DNA of 64,000 bases from Saccharopolyspora_C sp040643635 (GCF_040643635.1 NZ_JBEYUS010000019.1:1-64000); one strand, 5' to 3'; shown: positions 33,382 to 43,829, numbered from the stretch's first letter. The notes: generated by a model not told the origin, from the sequence alone. Translations and numbers: made by a program.

Positions 33382-34368
33382 ATGCCTCGCGAGATCGACG
33401 TCGCGGACTACGCCAAGGGCGTGCTGGAGGGTTCCCGCACGAAGCTGGCGCAGGCCATCACGCTGGTCGAGTCGACCAAGCCCGCGCACCGGGCCAAGGC
33501 CCAGGAGCTGCTCGTGCAGCTGCTGCCGCACAGCGGTGGCGCGCACCGGGTGGGCATCACCGGGGTGCCCGGGGTCGGCAAGTCCACGTTCATCGAGTCG
33601 CTCGGCACCTCGCTGACGGCGGCCGGGCACCGGGTGGCGGTGCTGGCGGTGGACCCGTCCTCGACCCGGACCGGCGGCAGCATCCTCGGCGACAAGACGC
33701 GGATGGCGGCGCTGGCGGCGGATCCGGCGGCGTTCGTGCGCCCCTCCCCCTCGGCGGGGACGCTCGGCGGCGTCGCCCGCGCGACCCGGGAGACCATCGT
33801 GCTGATGGAGGCCGCCGGGTTCGACGTGGTGCTGGTGGAGACCGTCGGCGTCGGGCAGTCCGAGGTCACGGTGGCCGGCATGGTCGACTGCTTCCTGCTG
33901 CTGACGCTGGCGCGGACCGGCGACCAGCTGCAGGGCATCAAGAAGGGCGTGCTGGAGCTGGCCGACCTGGTGGCGGTGAACAAGGCCGACGGTCCGCACG
34001 AGATGGACGCGCGCAAGGCCGCCCGCGAGCTGCGCTCGGCGCTGCGGCTGCTCACCCCGGTCAGCGCGTCGTGGACGCCGCCGGTGGTGACGTGCAGCGG
34101 CCTCACCGGCACCGGGCTGGACTCGCTGTGGGAGCAGGTCGGGCAGCACCGGGCGACGCTGGCGGAGTCCGGCGAGCTGGCGGCGAAGCGCAGCCGCCAG
34201 CAGGTGGAGTGGACCTGGGCGCTGGTGCGCGACCAGCTCATGGCCGAGCTCGCGGCGCACCCGGCCGTCCGCGAGGTCGTCGACGACGTCGAGGCCGAGG
34301 TGCGCGCGGGAGAGCTCACCGCTTCCCTCGCCGCGGACCGCCTGCTGCGGGCGTTCCGGCGGGGCTGA
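33382..34368 (+). CDS. meaB: Methylmalonyl-CoA mutase-associated GTPase MeaB
   Basis: A 328-aa G3E-family P-loop GTPase. It has Walker A GVPGVGKST, VLAVDPSSTRTGGSILGDKT, the G3 region VETVGVGQSE and NKAD as the G4 motif, with the C-terminal dimerisation helices. MeaB (ArgK) protects and reloads adenosylcobalamin mutases using GTP. Position after mutAB supports this role. ATG 33382 has AAGGA upstream. The 225-bp gap to mutB, filled by repeat copy C, is unusual for this gene pair. Confidence 0.92.
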   Translation: MPREIDVADYAKGVLEGSRTKLAQAITLVESTKPAHRAKAQELLVQLLPHSGGAHRVGITGVPGVGKSTFIESLGTSLTAAGHRVAVLAVDPSSTRTGGSILGDKTRMAALAADPAAFVRPSPSAGTLGGVARATRETIVLMEAAGFDVVLVETVGVGQSEVTVAGMVDCFLLLTLARTGDQLQGIKKGVLELADLVAVNKADGPHEMDARKAARELRSALRLLTPVSASWTPPVVTCSGLTGTGLDSLWEQVGQHRATLAESGELAAKRSRQQVEWTWALVRDQLMAELAAHPAVREVVDDVEAEVRAGELTASLAADRLLRAFRRG

Positions 34369-34397
34369 TCGGGATTTCCGGGCTGCCGGGCTCTTCC

Positions 34398-34613
34398 CGA
34401 CGAACGGAGGTGTCCGGCCTGGCCGGAGTTTCCGGGCGAACCGGGGCGTCCGCGCCGACCGGGGTTTCCGGGCTGACGCGCCCTGCCGCGTTAGCGGGGC
34501 CGCCCGCGTTAACGGGCCCTGCCGCGTTGACGGGGCCCGCCGGGCCGACGGGGCCTCGTGGGTTGACGGGGCCTCGTGGGTTGACGGGGTCTCGTGGGTT
34601 GACCGGGTTCGCT
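34398..34613. repeat. 18-bp minisatellite
   Basis: Seven well-conserved 18-bp units (34488-34613) such as gggttgacggggcctcgt follow a few decayed ones starting near 34398. In one plus-strand frame the units read GLTGPR-like hexapeptides and in a minus-strand frame PVNPRG, both collagen-like. It lies in the 474-bp gap after meaB. I find no convincing gene that uses it. Confidence 0.7.
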
Positions 34614-34842
34614 GATCCATGCCTCCATGCTCCCGGTTCGAACACCCGTTCACCATTGCCGAATGGTGTGGCGGATCGCCCGTATCGGGTGATCGGAGAC
34701 CGGGTTTTCCCGTGCATCGCAGCGTTCTCGGCGGGTTCGCCGGCCGCACCGGGCCGCGCGAGCGGAGCCCGGCAGCGCCCGCCGCCGGCCCGCGGGGGCG
34801 CCGCTCGAACGGCACGGGCACCCCGTGCCGGACAATGCGGCC

Positions 34843-35205
34843 ATGGACCTCAGCGTGGACCCCGGTTCCGGGGTGAGCCCGTTCGAGCAGGTGCGGTCCG
34901 GGATCGCCGAGCGGATCAACTCCGGGGAGCTGCCTGTGGGCGCGAAGCTGCCGACGGTGCGGGCGCTCGCGGCGGACCTGGGCATCGCGGCGAACACCGC
35001 CGCGAAGGCGTACCGCGAGCTGGAGCAGGCCGGGCTGATCGAGACCCGCGGCCGGGCGGGCACCTTCGTCGCCGCGTCCGGGGACCAGAGCAGCGGTCGC
35101 GCCGCCGAGGCCGCCGCCGCCTACGCGCGCACCACCCGCGACCTGGGCATCCCGCCGCAGGAGGCGCTCGCGATCGTCCGCGCCGCCCTCGGCCTCACCG
35201 GCTGA
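34843..35205 (+). CDS. GntR-family regulator, YtrA subfamily
   Basis: A 120-aa short GntR protein. The winged helix covers most of the length: SPFEQVRSGIAERINSGELP, KLPTVRALAADLGIAANTAA, KAYRELEQAGLIETRGRAG. Only a short C-terminal helix pair follows, which marks the YtrA subfamily, commonly regulating ABC transporter operons. No transporter is adjacent here. The message is likely leaderless: GACAAT ends seven bases before ATG 34843 and there is no Shine-Dalgarno. The 132 bp that follow are a degenerate CCGACCGCCCCACC repeat without a gene. Confidence 0.85.
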   Translation: MDLSVDPGSGVSPFEQVRSGIAERINSGELPVGAKLPTVRALAADLGIAANTAAKAYRELEQAGLIETRGRAGTFVAASGDQSSGRAAEAAAAYARTTRDLGIPPQEALAIVRAALGLTG

Positions 35206-35337
35206 CCCGCTGACCGCTCGACCGGCCGAGAACCCCACCGCCTCGCCGACTCACCGGCTCAGCGCCTGACCGCCCCACCGGCCGACCGCCCCACCAGCCG
35301 ACCGGCCGACCACCTCACCAGCAGCGAACGGCCCCGC

Positions 35338-36216
35338 TCAGAAGATCGCCAGCGGGTTGACCGGGACCCCGGTCGCGCCGTGCACCGGGATCGGTCCGAT
35401 GGTCAGCAGGAACGCGGTCCGGCCGAGTTCGGCGCAGGTGGCGGCGAGCCCGTCCACCTGCACCGCGTCCACCAGCGGCATCCCGAGCCGGGCCAGGCCG
35501 ATCTCGTGCAGCGCCAGTCCCCCCGGGACGCCGACCCGGTCCCCGATGTCGCCGCCGTAGAGGCTCACCTCGCGCTCGGCCATCCAGCGGACCGCGTCCG
35601 CGGTCAGGTGCGGCAGCTCGTCCTGCGGGTGCGCGCCCACCATCCAGCCGCCGCGGACGATCAGTGCGTCGCCGGAGTCGAGGTGCGCGCCGCTGCGCCG
35701 TTCCGCCGCGTCGAGGTCGTCCGCGGTGACCGCATGACCGGCGTCGAGGCGATCGCCGGGCGCGAGGTCCAGCAGCACGCCGCGGGTGACGATGCCGTCG
35801 GCGAACGCGGTCGTGGAGCCGTGCCGGAGGGTGCCGCCCGCGACGGCCTCGCCGACCGGGACGCCCGGGTAGATCTCGCCGTCGACGGGGACGTGGCCGA
35901 GCGCGTCGAGGTGGGTCATGGTCGCCGAATGCGTGTTGATCACCAGCACGTCGGTGACGGCGATCGCGGGCGAGCCGTGCAGGCTCACTACCTGCTGCAC
36001 CGGCGCGGGCATCGGGACCGGGGTGTGCGCGAGCGGGCCGCCGCCGGACAGCGGGACCGGGTGCAGCGGCTGGGCGAGGGACACGACCCGGCCAAGGCGG
36101 GCCTCCGCGACCGCGCGGGCCCGGACCTGGTCGGTGATGTGGTTGAGGGTGCCGAGCTCGTCGTCGGCTCCCCAGCGCCCCCGGTTGGTCGGGACGTCCG
36201 GATCTGCTGCGGTCAT
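35338..36216 (-). CDS. Cyclase-family metal-dependent hydrolase
   Basis: A 292-aa member of the cyclase/kynurenine formamidase-like superfamily. The metal-binding motif appears as THSATMTHLDALGH, a variant of HxGTHxDxPxH that keeps the two His and the Asp. Later blocks VTRGVLLDLA, DALIVRGGWM and SLYGGDIGDRVG fit the fold. Enzymes of this family hydrolyse N-formyl or lactone/amide bonds; the substrate here is unknown. ATG 36216 has GAGGAGG upstream. A TetR-type inverted repeat lies at 36271-36286 in its promoter, but no TetR gene is beside it. Confidence 0.8.
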   Translation of the reverse strand: MTAADPDVPTNRGRWGADDELGTLNHITDQVRARAVAEARLGRVVSLAQPLHPVPLSGGGPLAHTPVPMPAPVQQVVSLHGSPAIAVTDVLVINTHSATMTHLDALGHVPVDGEIYPGVPVGEAVAGGTLRHGSTTAFADGIVTRGVLLDLAPGDRLDAGHAVTADDLDAAERRSGAHLDSGDALIVRGGWMVGAHPQDELPHLTADAVRWMAEREVSLYGGDIGDRVGVPGGLALHEIGLARLGMPLVDAVQVDGLAATCAELGRTAFLLTIGPIPVHGATGVPVNPLAIF

Positions 36217-36270
36217 GCCGCCTCCTCTCGCCGTGCGGGGCGCACGACGGCCCCACCCCCGCCATGCTAA

Positions 36271-36286
36271 TGAACAGGATCGTTCA
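36271..36286. promoter_or_regulatory. TetR-type operator candidate upstream of the cyclase gene
   Basis: TGAAC-AGGATC-GTTCA is a perfect inverted repeat. On the minus strand TAGCAT (36264-36269) is a plausible -10 box for the cyclase gene. On the plus strand GAGGAGG-TG follows at 36290-36298 but opens only a 30-codon frame. The region 36299-36481 has no gene. Confidence 0.5.
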
Positions 36287-36481
36287 CTAGAGGAGGTGCC
36301 GGGCGCGGGTCGTGCCGCTCTCCTGCCGGCGGCGGAGCCCTCGGCGAACGACCCCGAGCGACCGGCACCGCCGGGCCCCTCGCGATGACGTCGTTTCCTC
36401 CTGCCGCGGAGCGGTGCCGACGGTTCCCGCGACGAGGAGGACCGAGGTTCGCCGCCGCGCGCAACCAGGCGGGCCGAGCAG

Positions 36482-37321
36482 TCAGCCGTCGAGCTCGGCG
36501 AGCAGTTCGCGCAGCGGATCGGCGAGGTCCGGGTGCTCGCCCGTCTCGACGCCGTGCAGCGCCTGAGCGGCGGCGTAGCGCAACGCGGTGCGGCCGTCCG
36601 GTGCGTCGAGCACGTCGGCGAACGTCTCCCGCACCTTCGCGGCGATCGGCGGCACGAGCAGGCTGTGGCAGTACAGCGAAGCGGCGTCGGTGCCCGCGGG
36701 CCCGCGGCCCCACCGCTCCCAGTCCAGCAGCCCGAACCGCGGCCGGACCAGGTTCGCCCAGTGCAGGTCGCCGTGCACGGTGTCCCAGTGCTGGACGTCC
36801 AGCTCGTGGCCGAGCTTCTTCCGCACGGCCCGCTGGATGTCGGGTTCGTCGTTGCGCAGCCGCAGCGTCGGCACCATCCGGATCGTCTCCAGCGCGGTGC
36901 GCAGCTCCGACCACCACTGCTCAGGCAGGTCGACCTCGTCGCGCAGCACGTCGGTATCCGAGCAGCGCTGCCCCGGCACGAAGGTCATCAGCTCGGCGCG
37001 CTGCCGCCGCGTCTCCGCCAGTTCCCACTCCACCAGGCCGAGCACCCGCGGTTTGCGCACGCCGGTGATCGCGTTGGCGTCGGCGTTGCCGGTCCACCGG
37101 TCCCCTTCGGCCCACCGGATCTCCGCGGAGACCACTCGCAGCCAGCGCGGGCCTTCGGCGCCGAGCACGGCCGCGCCGATGGACCGCTGCCGCCACCCGA
37201 GGACCGGCTCGCCGACCACGCGCACCGCGAAGTGCTCCGCGGCCCGGTCCAGGTTCTGCCGCATCCAGTCGGCGAACAGCTCGTCGGAGTCGCCGGGGTC
37301 GTCGATCTCGTTCGGTGCCAT
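36482..37321 (-). CDS. APH-like phosphotransferase family protein
   Basis: A 279-aa protein of the aminoglycoside phosphotransferase/choline kinase fold. The catalytic loop is VHGDLHWANLV and the metal-binding segment FGLLDWERWG. The N-terminal lobe is less conserved, and I cannot identify the substrate; many such proteins in actinobacteria are not resistance enzymes. ATG 37321 is used; a start six codons earlier (37339) is possible, and neither has a strong ribosome site. It lies between a cyclase and a DUF305 gene on the same strand, without an obvious functional link. Confidence 0.78.
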   Translation of the reverse strand: MAPNEIDDPGDSDELFADWMRQNLDRAAEHFAVRVVGEPVLGWRQRSIGAAVLGAEGPRWLRVVSAEIRWAEGDRWTGNADANAITGVRKPRVLGLVEWELAETRRQRAELMTFVPGQRCSDTDVLRDEVDLPEQWWSELRTALETIRMVPTLRLRNDEPDIQRAVRKKLGHELDVQHWDTVHGDLHWANLVRPRFGLLDWERWGRGPAGTDAASLYCHSLLVPPIAAKVRETFADVLDAPDGRTALRYAAAQALHGVETGEHPDLADPLRELLAELDG

Positions 37322-37367
37322 CACTCGATCATGTGGCATCGGGTCCCGGCCCGCCCGGTCCGGGGGG

Positions 37368-38057
37368 TCAGAGCTCGGCCGCGAGCCGCCGCATCGTGCC
37401 GATCTCGTCGGACTGGGTGACGAGCACGTCCTGCGCCATCTCGTGCACCTGCTCGTCGACGCCGGTGGCGAGCACGTCGGTGGCCATCCGGACCGCGCCT
37501 TCGTGGTGCGCGGTCATCAGCCGCAGGAAGAGGCGGTCGAAGTCGGTGCCGCGGGCGGTTTCCAGGTCGGCGAGCTGCGCGGGGGTGGCCATGCCCGGCA
37601 TGTCGTGCTGCTCGGCGGCGGCGTGGTGCTCGCCGTGGTGACCGGAGTGCGCGTCGGCGTCCGGGGTCTCCGGCACGTCGTGGGTGCCGAGCCAGCCGCG
37701 CATCGCGCCGATCTCCGCCGGTTGCACGCCGCCGATGCGCGCCGCGAGCGCCCGCACCCGCGGTTCCTGCGCCCGAGTCTCGGCGAGGTCGGTCATCCGC
37801 ACCGCCTGCTCGTGGTGCACGATCATCATCCGCACGTAGCCGATCTCGGCGTCGCCGGGCGCGGAATCGGCGAGGTGCTCGGCGTCCACCGACGGCACCA
37901 CCGAGGGGTCGTCCCCGGGCGCGCCGGGCAGCACCACCGGCGGCGACGCCTCGGGGGCCGCGGAATCCGCGCCGGTGCACGCGGTGCCGGCCAGCAGCGC
38001 CACCGCGCACCAGCCCGCCACGAGCAGCGCGCCGGGCGCACGTCCCAGAACCGGCAT
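37368..38057 (-). CDS. DUF305 lipoprotein
   Basis: A 229-aa secreted protein. The N-terminus has a signal sequence ending in the lipobox LAGTAC, so it is probably anchored outside the membrane. Two copies of the DUF305 helix pair are visible, MMIVHHEQAVRM and LMTAHHEGAVRM, with a His-rich linker containing several HH and HDM clusters. DUF305 proteins are ferritin-like four-helix bundles often linked to copper; the His/Met content fits metal binding. ATG 38057 has GGGGGGAT upstream. It is divergent from an LVIVD-repeat secreted protein gene, a pairing that I recall from other actinobacteria. Confidence 0.85.
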   Translation of the reverse strand: MPVLGRAPGALLVAGWCAVALLAGTACTGADSAAPEASPPVVLPGAPGDDPSVVPSVDAEHLADSAPGDAEIGYVRMMIVHHEQAVRMTDLAETRAQEPRVRALAARIGGVQPAEIGAMRGWLGTHDVPETPDADAHSGHHGEHHAAAEQHDMPGMATPAQLADLETARGTDFDRLFLRLMTAHHEGAVRMATDVLATGVDEQVHEMAQDVLVTQSDEIGTMRRLAAEL

Positions 38058-38223
38058 TCGGATCCCCCCGCCTCCGCACGCAGAACACCACGCGGGAATT
38101 TCACATGCTGATACGACCGGATCGACCTATTGGTCCGACCACCGCGTTCCAAGATACTGATCGGAGGCGGTCGGGGTAACCGCCGGCGGACGACGGCCGG
38201 GAGCACCGGCCGGACTTGGGGTG

Positions 38224-39657
<1,434 letters not shown>

Positions 39658-39670
39658 CCCCCGGCGATCG

Positions 39671-39703
39671 ATCGGCCCCGCTCGTCCTGCGAGCGGGGCC
39701 GAT
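39671..39703. terminator. Bidirectional terminator hairpin
   Basis: ATCGGCCCCGCTCG and CGAGCGGGGCCGAT form a perfect 14-bp stem with a TCCTG loop, between the convergent LVIVD and GGDEF-EAL genes. Confidence 0.8.
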
Positions 39704-39719
39704 TCGCGTTCGGGAGCGG

Positions 39720-41897
39720 TCAGTCCTCGTCGTGGGCGGGCCGGGCGATGCCGTGGGTCCGCAGCAACGCCTGCGCGTCCCAGGCCGTGACCGGTTCGCC
39801 GTAGCGGGGGCCGACCGCGAAGTCGCAGTGCGCGTCCACCCAGTGCTGTTCCTGGCGTTCGTCGGCGACCTCGCCGGTGCAGATCTGCACCCCGCTGTCG
39901 TGCATCAGCGGGATCAGCTGCCGCACCGCGCGCACCGCGGGATCGTCCGCGCAGCTCTGCGCGTCGTCGGCGGCGCAACCGTGCACGAGGTCCACGAGCT
40001 CTTCGGCCAGCCGCACCCCTTCGACCGGGACCCGCCGCAGCGCCCGCAGTTCCGGTGCGGACCCGGCGAAGCTGTGCAGCAGCACCCGCGCCCCCAGCCC
40101 GCGCAGCAGCCGCAGGTTCTCCAGCAGCTCCTCGGACGCGTCCATCACCACGCAGGTCGGCACCGCCAGGTGCATCCAGCTCGGGTCCAGCTCGCCGTCC
40201 TCGAGCACCGAGCGCACCAGTGCCACCAGGTCGGGGTCGCGCACCTGGTTCTCGCTCAGCTCCACCAGGAAGCAGGTCCGGTACCCGGAGCGGTGCCACA
40301 GCCCGACCTGGCCCCACGCTTCGCGCAGCATCCAGTCGCGCAGCGACAGCGTCACCCCGGAGCGCTCGGCGAGCTGGAGGCATTCGCGGTGGCCGAGCGG
40401 CTCGTGGTCCGGCGGGTTCCACCGCAGCTGCGCCTCCACCGAAATCAGGTCGCCGGACCGCAGGGAGATCACCGGCCGGTAGCAGACCTGGAACTCGCCG
40501 AGCTCCAGCGCGCCCGGCATGATCGCCGCGAGCTGCGCTTCGGTGCGCTCGTCCGGTGCGATGTCCGGGTCGAACAGCTCCCACTGCCGGGCGCCCGCGA
40601 TCTCCGCGCGGCGCAGCGCGACGTCCGCGGCCCACATCATGTTCGCGGGGTCGGCTTCGGCGACGTGGCGGCGCACCACGCCGATGCTGGCGGAGGTGGC
40701 GATGCCGTGCCTGCCGATGTAGATCGGTTCGGACAGCTCCTCGTTGATCAGCGCGGCGAATTCGGGGATCGCCGGGGTGTGCGGGGATTCGCTGATGAGG
40801 ATGGCGAATTCGGTGCCGCCGAAGCGGGCGACGAGCGCCTCCTCGTTCTCCACCAGCTGCTCCAGCCGGTGCGCGACGGCGCGGATCACCTTGTCGCCGG
40901 TCTCGTAGCCCAGCCCGTCGTTGATCAGCTCGAACCCGTCGAGCCCCAGGTGGTAGAGGGTGAGCATCCCGTCCGGCGGGAAGTTGCCCTGCGCGGCTTC
41001 CAGGCGGGTCCGGAAGTACTGCCGGTTCGCCAGCCCGGTCATCGCGTCGTGCAGCGCCTGGTACTGGATGCGCTCCTGCAACAGGTACAGGTCGCTGATG
41101 TCCTCGACCATCGTGACGATGTGCCGCGGTTCGCCTTCGGCGCCGCGCAGCAGGGACACCGCCAGGTAGGTCCAGGCCTGCTCGCCATCGGCGCGCAGCA
41201 GCCTGCGGCGTTCCCGCAGCCGCTGCGCGGGGCCGCCTTCGGCGAGTTCGGCGTAGGCGGCGTTGAGGTAGGCCGCTTCCTCCGGGTGGAACAGGTCGTG
41301 GATGCTCATCTCCAGCAGGTCCGCTTCGCGGTGCCGGAGGATGTCGGCGAGCGCCGGGTTGACCTCGGTGAACCGGCCCTTGAGGTCGCAGATCGCGACG
41401 CCGATGGGCGTGCTGGTGAACACTTCGCGGAACCGGGCGTCGCTGGCGCGGCGTTCGCGGTCGGCGCGCAGCAGCAGTTGCGCGGTGGTGCGCTGCTGGA
41501 CTTCGGCGCGTTCCCGGTCGGCCGCGGAATAGCCGGCGGCGATGGAGGTGAGCAGTTCCAGCAGGTGCCCGACGGCGCCGACCCCGGATTCGCCGACCAC
41601 GGTGTCGCGGATCAGCTCCAGGGTGCGCTGGAGGCTGTGCTCGCCGGTGGCGCGCAGTTCCACGAGCCGTTCGCCCACGATCCGGCCGGAGTCGGCGGCC
41701 CGCGACGGGTCCTGCAGCGCTTCGGCGAGTTCGTCGGCGAGCTCCGCCAGCGCGTGCTTGAGCTCCACGTCGGACAGCTCGATGTCCGGGGAGCATTCGA
41801 TGAGCCGTTCGGCCCACCGCAGCACCAGCGTCGCGCGCCAGCCGCCGCGTTCCGGCTGCGCCCCGGCCCCAGCATCCGGGTCGAGGGGGTCACCCAT
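39720..41897 (-). CDS. PAS-GGDEF-EAL protein with degenerate active sites
   Basis: A 725-aa cytosolic protein. An N-terminal helical region is followed by a PAS domain (about 135-250, with FREVFTSTPIGVAICDLKGR), a GGDEF domain and an EAL domain. The GGDEF signature reads RFGGTEF, so the central Asp is Thr. The EAL signature reads EAQLRW, and the segment that should be DDFGTG is LLHSFAGS, losing metal ligands. Both cyclic-di-GMP synthesis and hydrolysis are therefore doubtful. The protein may instead bind c-di-GMP or GTP as an effector, with PAS as sensor. ATG 41897 is chosen over a 41-codon extension because domain homology begins after it. Confidence 0.85.
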   Translation of the reverse strand: MGDPLDPDAGAGAQPERGGWRATLVLRWAERLIECSPDIELSDVELKHALAELADELAEALQDPSRAADSGRIVGERLVELRATGEHSLQRTLELIRDTVVGESGVGAVGHLLELLTSIAAGYSAADRERAEVQQRTTAQLLLRADRERRASDARFREVFTSTPIGVAICDLKGRFTEVNPALADILRHREADLLEMSIHDLFHPEEAAYLNAAYAELAEGGPAQRLRERRRLLRADGEQAWTYLAVSLLRGAEGEPRHIVTMVEDISDLYLLQERIQYQALHDAMTGLANRQYFRTRLEAAQGNFPPDGMLTLYHLGLDGFELINDGLGYETGDKVIRAVAHRLEQLVENEEALVARFGGTEFAILISESPHTPAIPEFAALINEELSEPIYIGRHGIATSASIGVVRRHVAEADPANMMWAADVALRRAEIAGARQWELFDPDIAPDERTEAQLAAIMPGALELGEFQVCYRPVISLRSGDLISVEAQLRWNPPDHEPLGHRECLQLAERSGVTLSLRDWMLREAWGQVGLWHRSGYRTCFLVELSENQVRDPDLVALVRSVLEDGELDPSWMHLAVPTCVVMDASEELLENLRLLRGLGARVLLHSFAGSAPELRALRRVPVEGVRLAEELVDLVHGCAADDAQSCADDPAVRAVRQLIPLMHDSGVQICTGEVADERQEQHWVDAHCDFAVGPRYGEPVTAWDAQALLRTHGIARPAHDED

Positions 41898-42124
41898 GCT
41901 CAGTTCACCTGTCCGTCGACCGCTCCGGCGGACCACGCGCCGGGCAGGGCGAGATGACCGGTCGCCAGGAAGCGGACGCCCCGCGCGGAGGCCCTGCGGC
42001 CACCGGGCTCGTCGCACCACGTCGGTCCCCGAACGTCTCCCCGTGTTCGCCAGACTACTGGGTGATGTCCAGTACGCGGAGCACCGTCCACAGGCCTCAT
42101 CCGTCCGCCGCCGTTGCCACGAAA

Positions 42125-42161
42125 GTGATCATCATCCCCCGGACGGCGGGACGATGATCAC
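42125..42161. terminator. Hairpin overlapping the aldo/keto reductase stop codon
   Basis: GTGATCATC (42125-42133) pairs with GATGATCAC (42153-42161), with an inner TCCC/GGGA continuation. The right arm includes the stop codon of the minus-strand reductase gene. Confidence 0.55.
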
Positions 42162-43042
42162 CCGGCCTGCTCGGCGGCGGTGCCCTCCGCCACGAGCGCG
42201 TCGAGCTCGGCCACGTCCTCGTCCGACAAGTCCACCCGATCGGCCGAAACGTTGACCTCCAGGTGTTCGAGCGAGGAGGTGCCGGGGATCGGCAGCAGGT
42301 TCGGGGATCGGCGCAGCAGCCACGCCAGCGACACCTGGGCGGGCTGGACGCCGCGGCGCTGCGCGACGGAGCGCACCACCTGGTCGCCGCGGACTCCGCT
42401 GTCGGCGACGAACGCGGATCCGAGCGGGAAGAACGGCACGAACGCCACGCCGAGCCGCGCGGTGCGCTCGACCAGGTCGGCGCCGGTGCGGTCGAGCAGG
42501 TTGTAGGCGTTCTGCACGGCGGCGATCGGGGTGAGCCGGTGCGCTTCCTCGAACTGCTCGGCGGTCACGTGGGACAGCCCGATGCCGCGCAGCAGGCCTT
42601 GCTCGCGGAGTTCGACGAGGGCGCCGAGCTGGTCGGCGAGCTCGATCCCCGGCCGGTCGGCCACGTGTCGCAGGTAGACGAGGTCGAGGGCGTCCCGCCG
42701 CAGCCTGCGCAGGTTGTCGTGCACCTGCGACTTCAGCGCGTCCGGGTGCGACAGCGGCAGCCAGGCGCCGTCCCGGTCCCGGTAGGAACCGATCTTGGTG
42801 GCCAGCAGCAGGTCGTCCGGGTACGGCCGCAGCGCCGTCGCGATCAGCTCGTTGACCGTCCACGGGCCGTAGAAGTCGGCGGTGTCGATGTGGTCCACGC
42901 CGAGTTCCACCGCGCGGCGCAGCACCGCTGCCGCGCGGTCCGGGTCGGTGGGCGGGCCGAGCACTCCGGGTCCGGCGAGCTGCATCGCGCCGTACCCGAT
43001 GCGGCGGACCGGGCGTACTTCGGGGATCTCGAACGTCGTCAC
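42158..43042 (-). CDS. Aldo/keto reductase
   Basis: A 294-aa AKR barrel enzyme. GYGAMQLAGPG, the DTADFYGPWTVNELI segment with catalytic Asp and Tyr, the LATKIG lysine and VYLRHV near the catalytic His are in order. The C-terminus has IPGTSSLEHLEVNV for NADPH binding. It is a soluble NADPH-dependent carbonyl reductase or oxidase with unknown substrate. I use the GTG at 43042, where homology begins (TTFEIPEVRPV); a GTG at 43060 or the longer form from 43096 cannot be excluded, as no start has a strong ribosome site. Confidence 0.85.
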   Translation of the reverse strand: MTTFEIPEVRPVRRIGYGAMQLAGPGVLGPPTDPDRAAAVLRRAVELGVDHIDTADFYGPWTVNELIATALRPYPDDLLLATKIGSYRDRDGAWLPLSHPDALKSQVHDNLRRLRRDALDLVYLRHVADRPGIELADQLGALVELREQGLLRGIGLSHVTAEQFEEAHRLTPIAAVQNAYNLLDRTGADLVERTARLGVAFVPFFPLGSAFVADSGVRGDQVVRSVAQRRGVQPAQVSLAWLLRRSPNLLPIPGTSSLEHLEVNVSADRVDLSDEDVAELDALVAEGTAAEQAG

Positions 43043-43112
43043 CGGGCGATGCTGCGCCACGGAACCGGTCCAGCACAAGGCCACTGTGGACGGCACGACC
43101 CCGTTCGGGGCG

Positions 43113-43829
43113 TCAGAGCTGCGGGATCAGCAGCAGCCAGCGGCCGCCGACGACGAGCGCGGCGCCGCCGAGCAGGAACCAGACGCCCAGCCAGAACCCG
43201 GCGGGCGTGCGGGTGAGCCGCGCGAGCTGGTCGGCGTCCGAGCTGGGCGCGCGTCCCCTGGTGCGCTTGCCGCGCAGCTCCGCGATGGGGCGCAGCCCGC
43301 CGAACAGCAGGAACCAGCTGAACAGCACGCAGCACGCGGCCTGCCACTGCGGGCTGGCGAACCAGGACACCGCGAACAGCGCGCCGCCGGTGACGACGAT
43401 GGACAGCACCCCGTAGGCGTTGCGGATGGCCAGCAGCATCAGCGCCAGCAGCGCCACCGCGGCCCACAGCGCGGTCCGCTCCTGGTCGAACGACACCAGC
43501 GCGGCGCCGCCCAGCCCGAGCAGCGACACCGCCGGATAGCCCGCGAACAGGGTGAACACCATGCCGGGCCCGGTGGGTCGCCCGGTGGAGAGGGTGAGCC
43601 CGGAGGTGTCGGAGTGCAGCCGGATGCCGTTGAGCTTGCGCCCGCTGAGCAGCGCGACCACGGCGTGCCCGCCTTCGTGCGCGATGGTGACCACGTTGCG
43701 CAGCAGCCGCCAGCTGGTGCGGTTGAGCACGAGGCCCAGGGCGACCAGGCCCAGCAGCAGGGTCAGCGCCGACCCGGAGTCGAGCAGCTCGTCGCTCCAA
43801 GACCTGACTAATTCGTCCACAGCAGACAC
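43113..43829 (-). CDS. M50-like membrane zinc metalloprotease
   Basis: A 238-aa integral membrane protein with six or seven helices. The first conserved helix contains TIAHEGGHAVVALLSGR, where HEGGH is the zinc-binding HExxH site. The next part, LTLSTGRPTGPGMVFTLFAGYPA, resembles the actinobacterial M50B-like family. Such proteases cut substrates within the membrane, often anti-sigma factors, but no anti-sigma gene is adjacent. The GTG start at 43829 has only a weak AGG site upstream. Repeat copy D lies in the gap behind its start. Confidence 0.8.
   Translation of the reverse strand: MSAVDELVRSWSDELLDSGSALTLLLGLVALGLVLNRTSWRLLRNVVTIAHEGGHAVVALLSGRKLNGIRLHSDTSGLTLSTGRPTGPGMVFTLFAGYPAVSLLGLGGAALVSFDQERTALWAAVALLALMLLAIRNAYGVLSIVVTGGALFAVSWFASPQWQAACCVLFSWFLLFGGLRPIAELRGKRTRGRAPSSDADQLARLTRTPAGFWLGVWFLLGGAALVVGGRWLLLIPQL

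Noticed and set aside
29063..34368. mutAB/meaB as part of a polyketide cluster
   Set aside because: No polyketide synthase or tailoring genes are nearby; this is core propionate metabolism.
34316..34717. Collagen-like minus-strand frame with PVNPRG repeats
   Set aside because: It arises from the 18-bp minisatellite, overlaps the meaB end, and has no ribosome site or family match; kept only as a repeat observation.
36482..37321. Aminoglycoside resistance gene
   Set aside because: The APH fold alone does not show resistance; N-terminal lobe and context give no antibiotic link.
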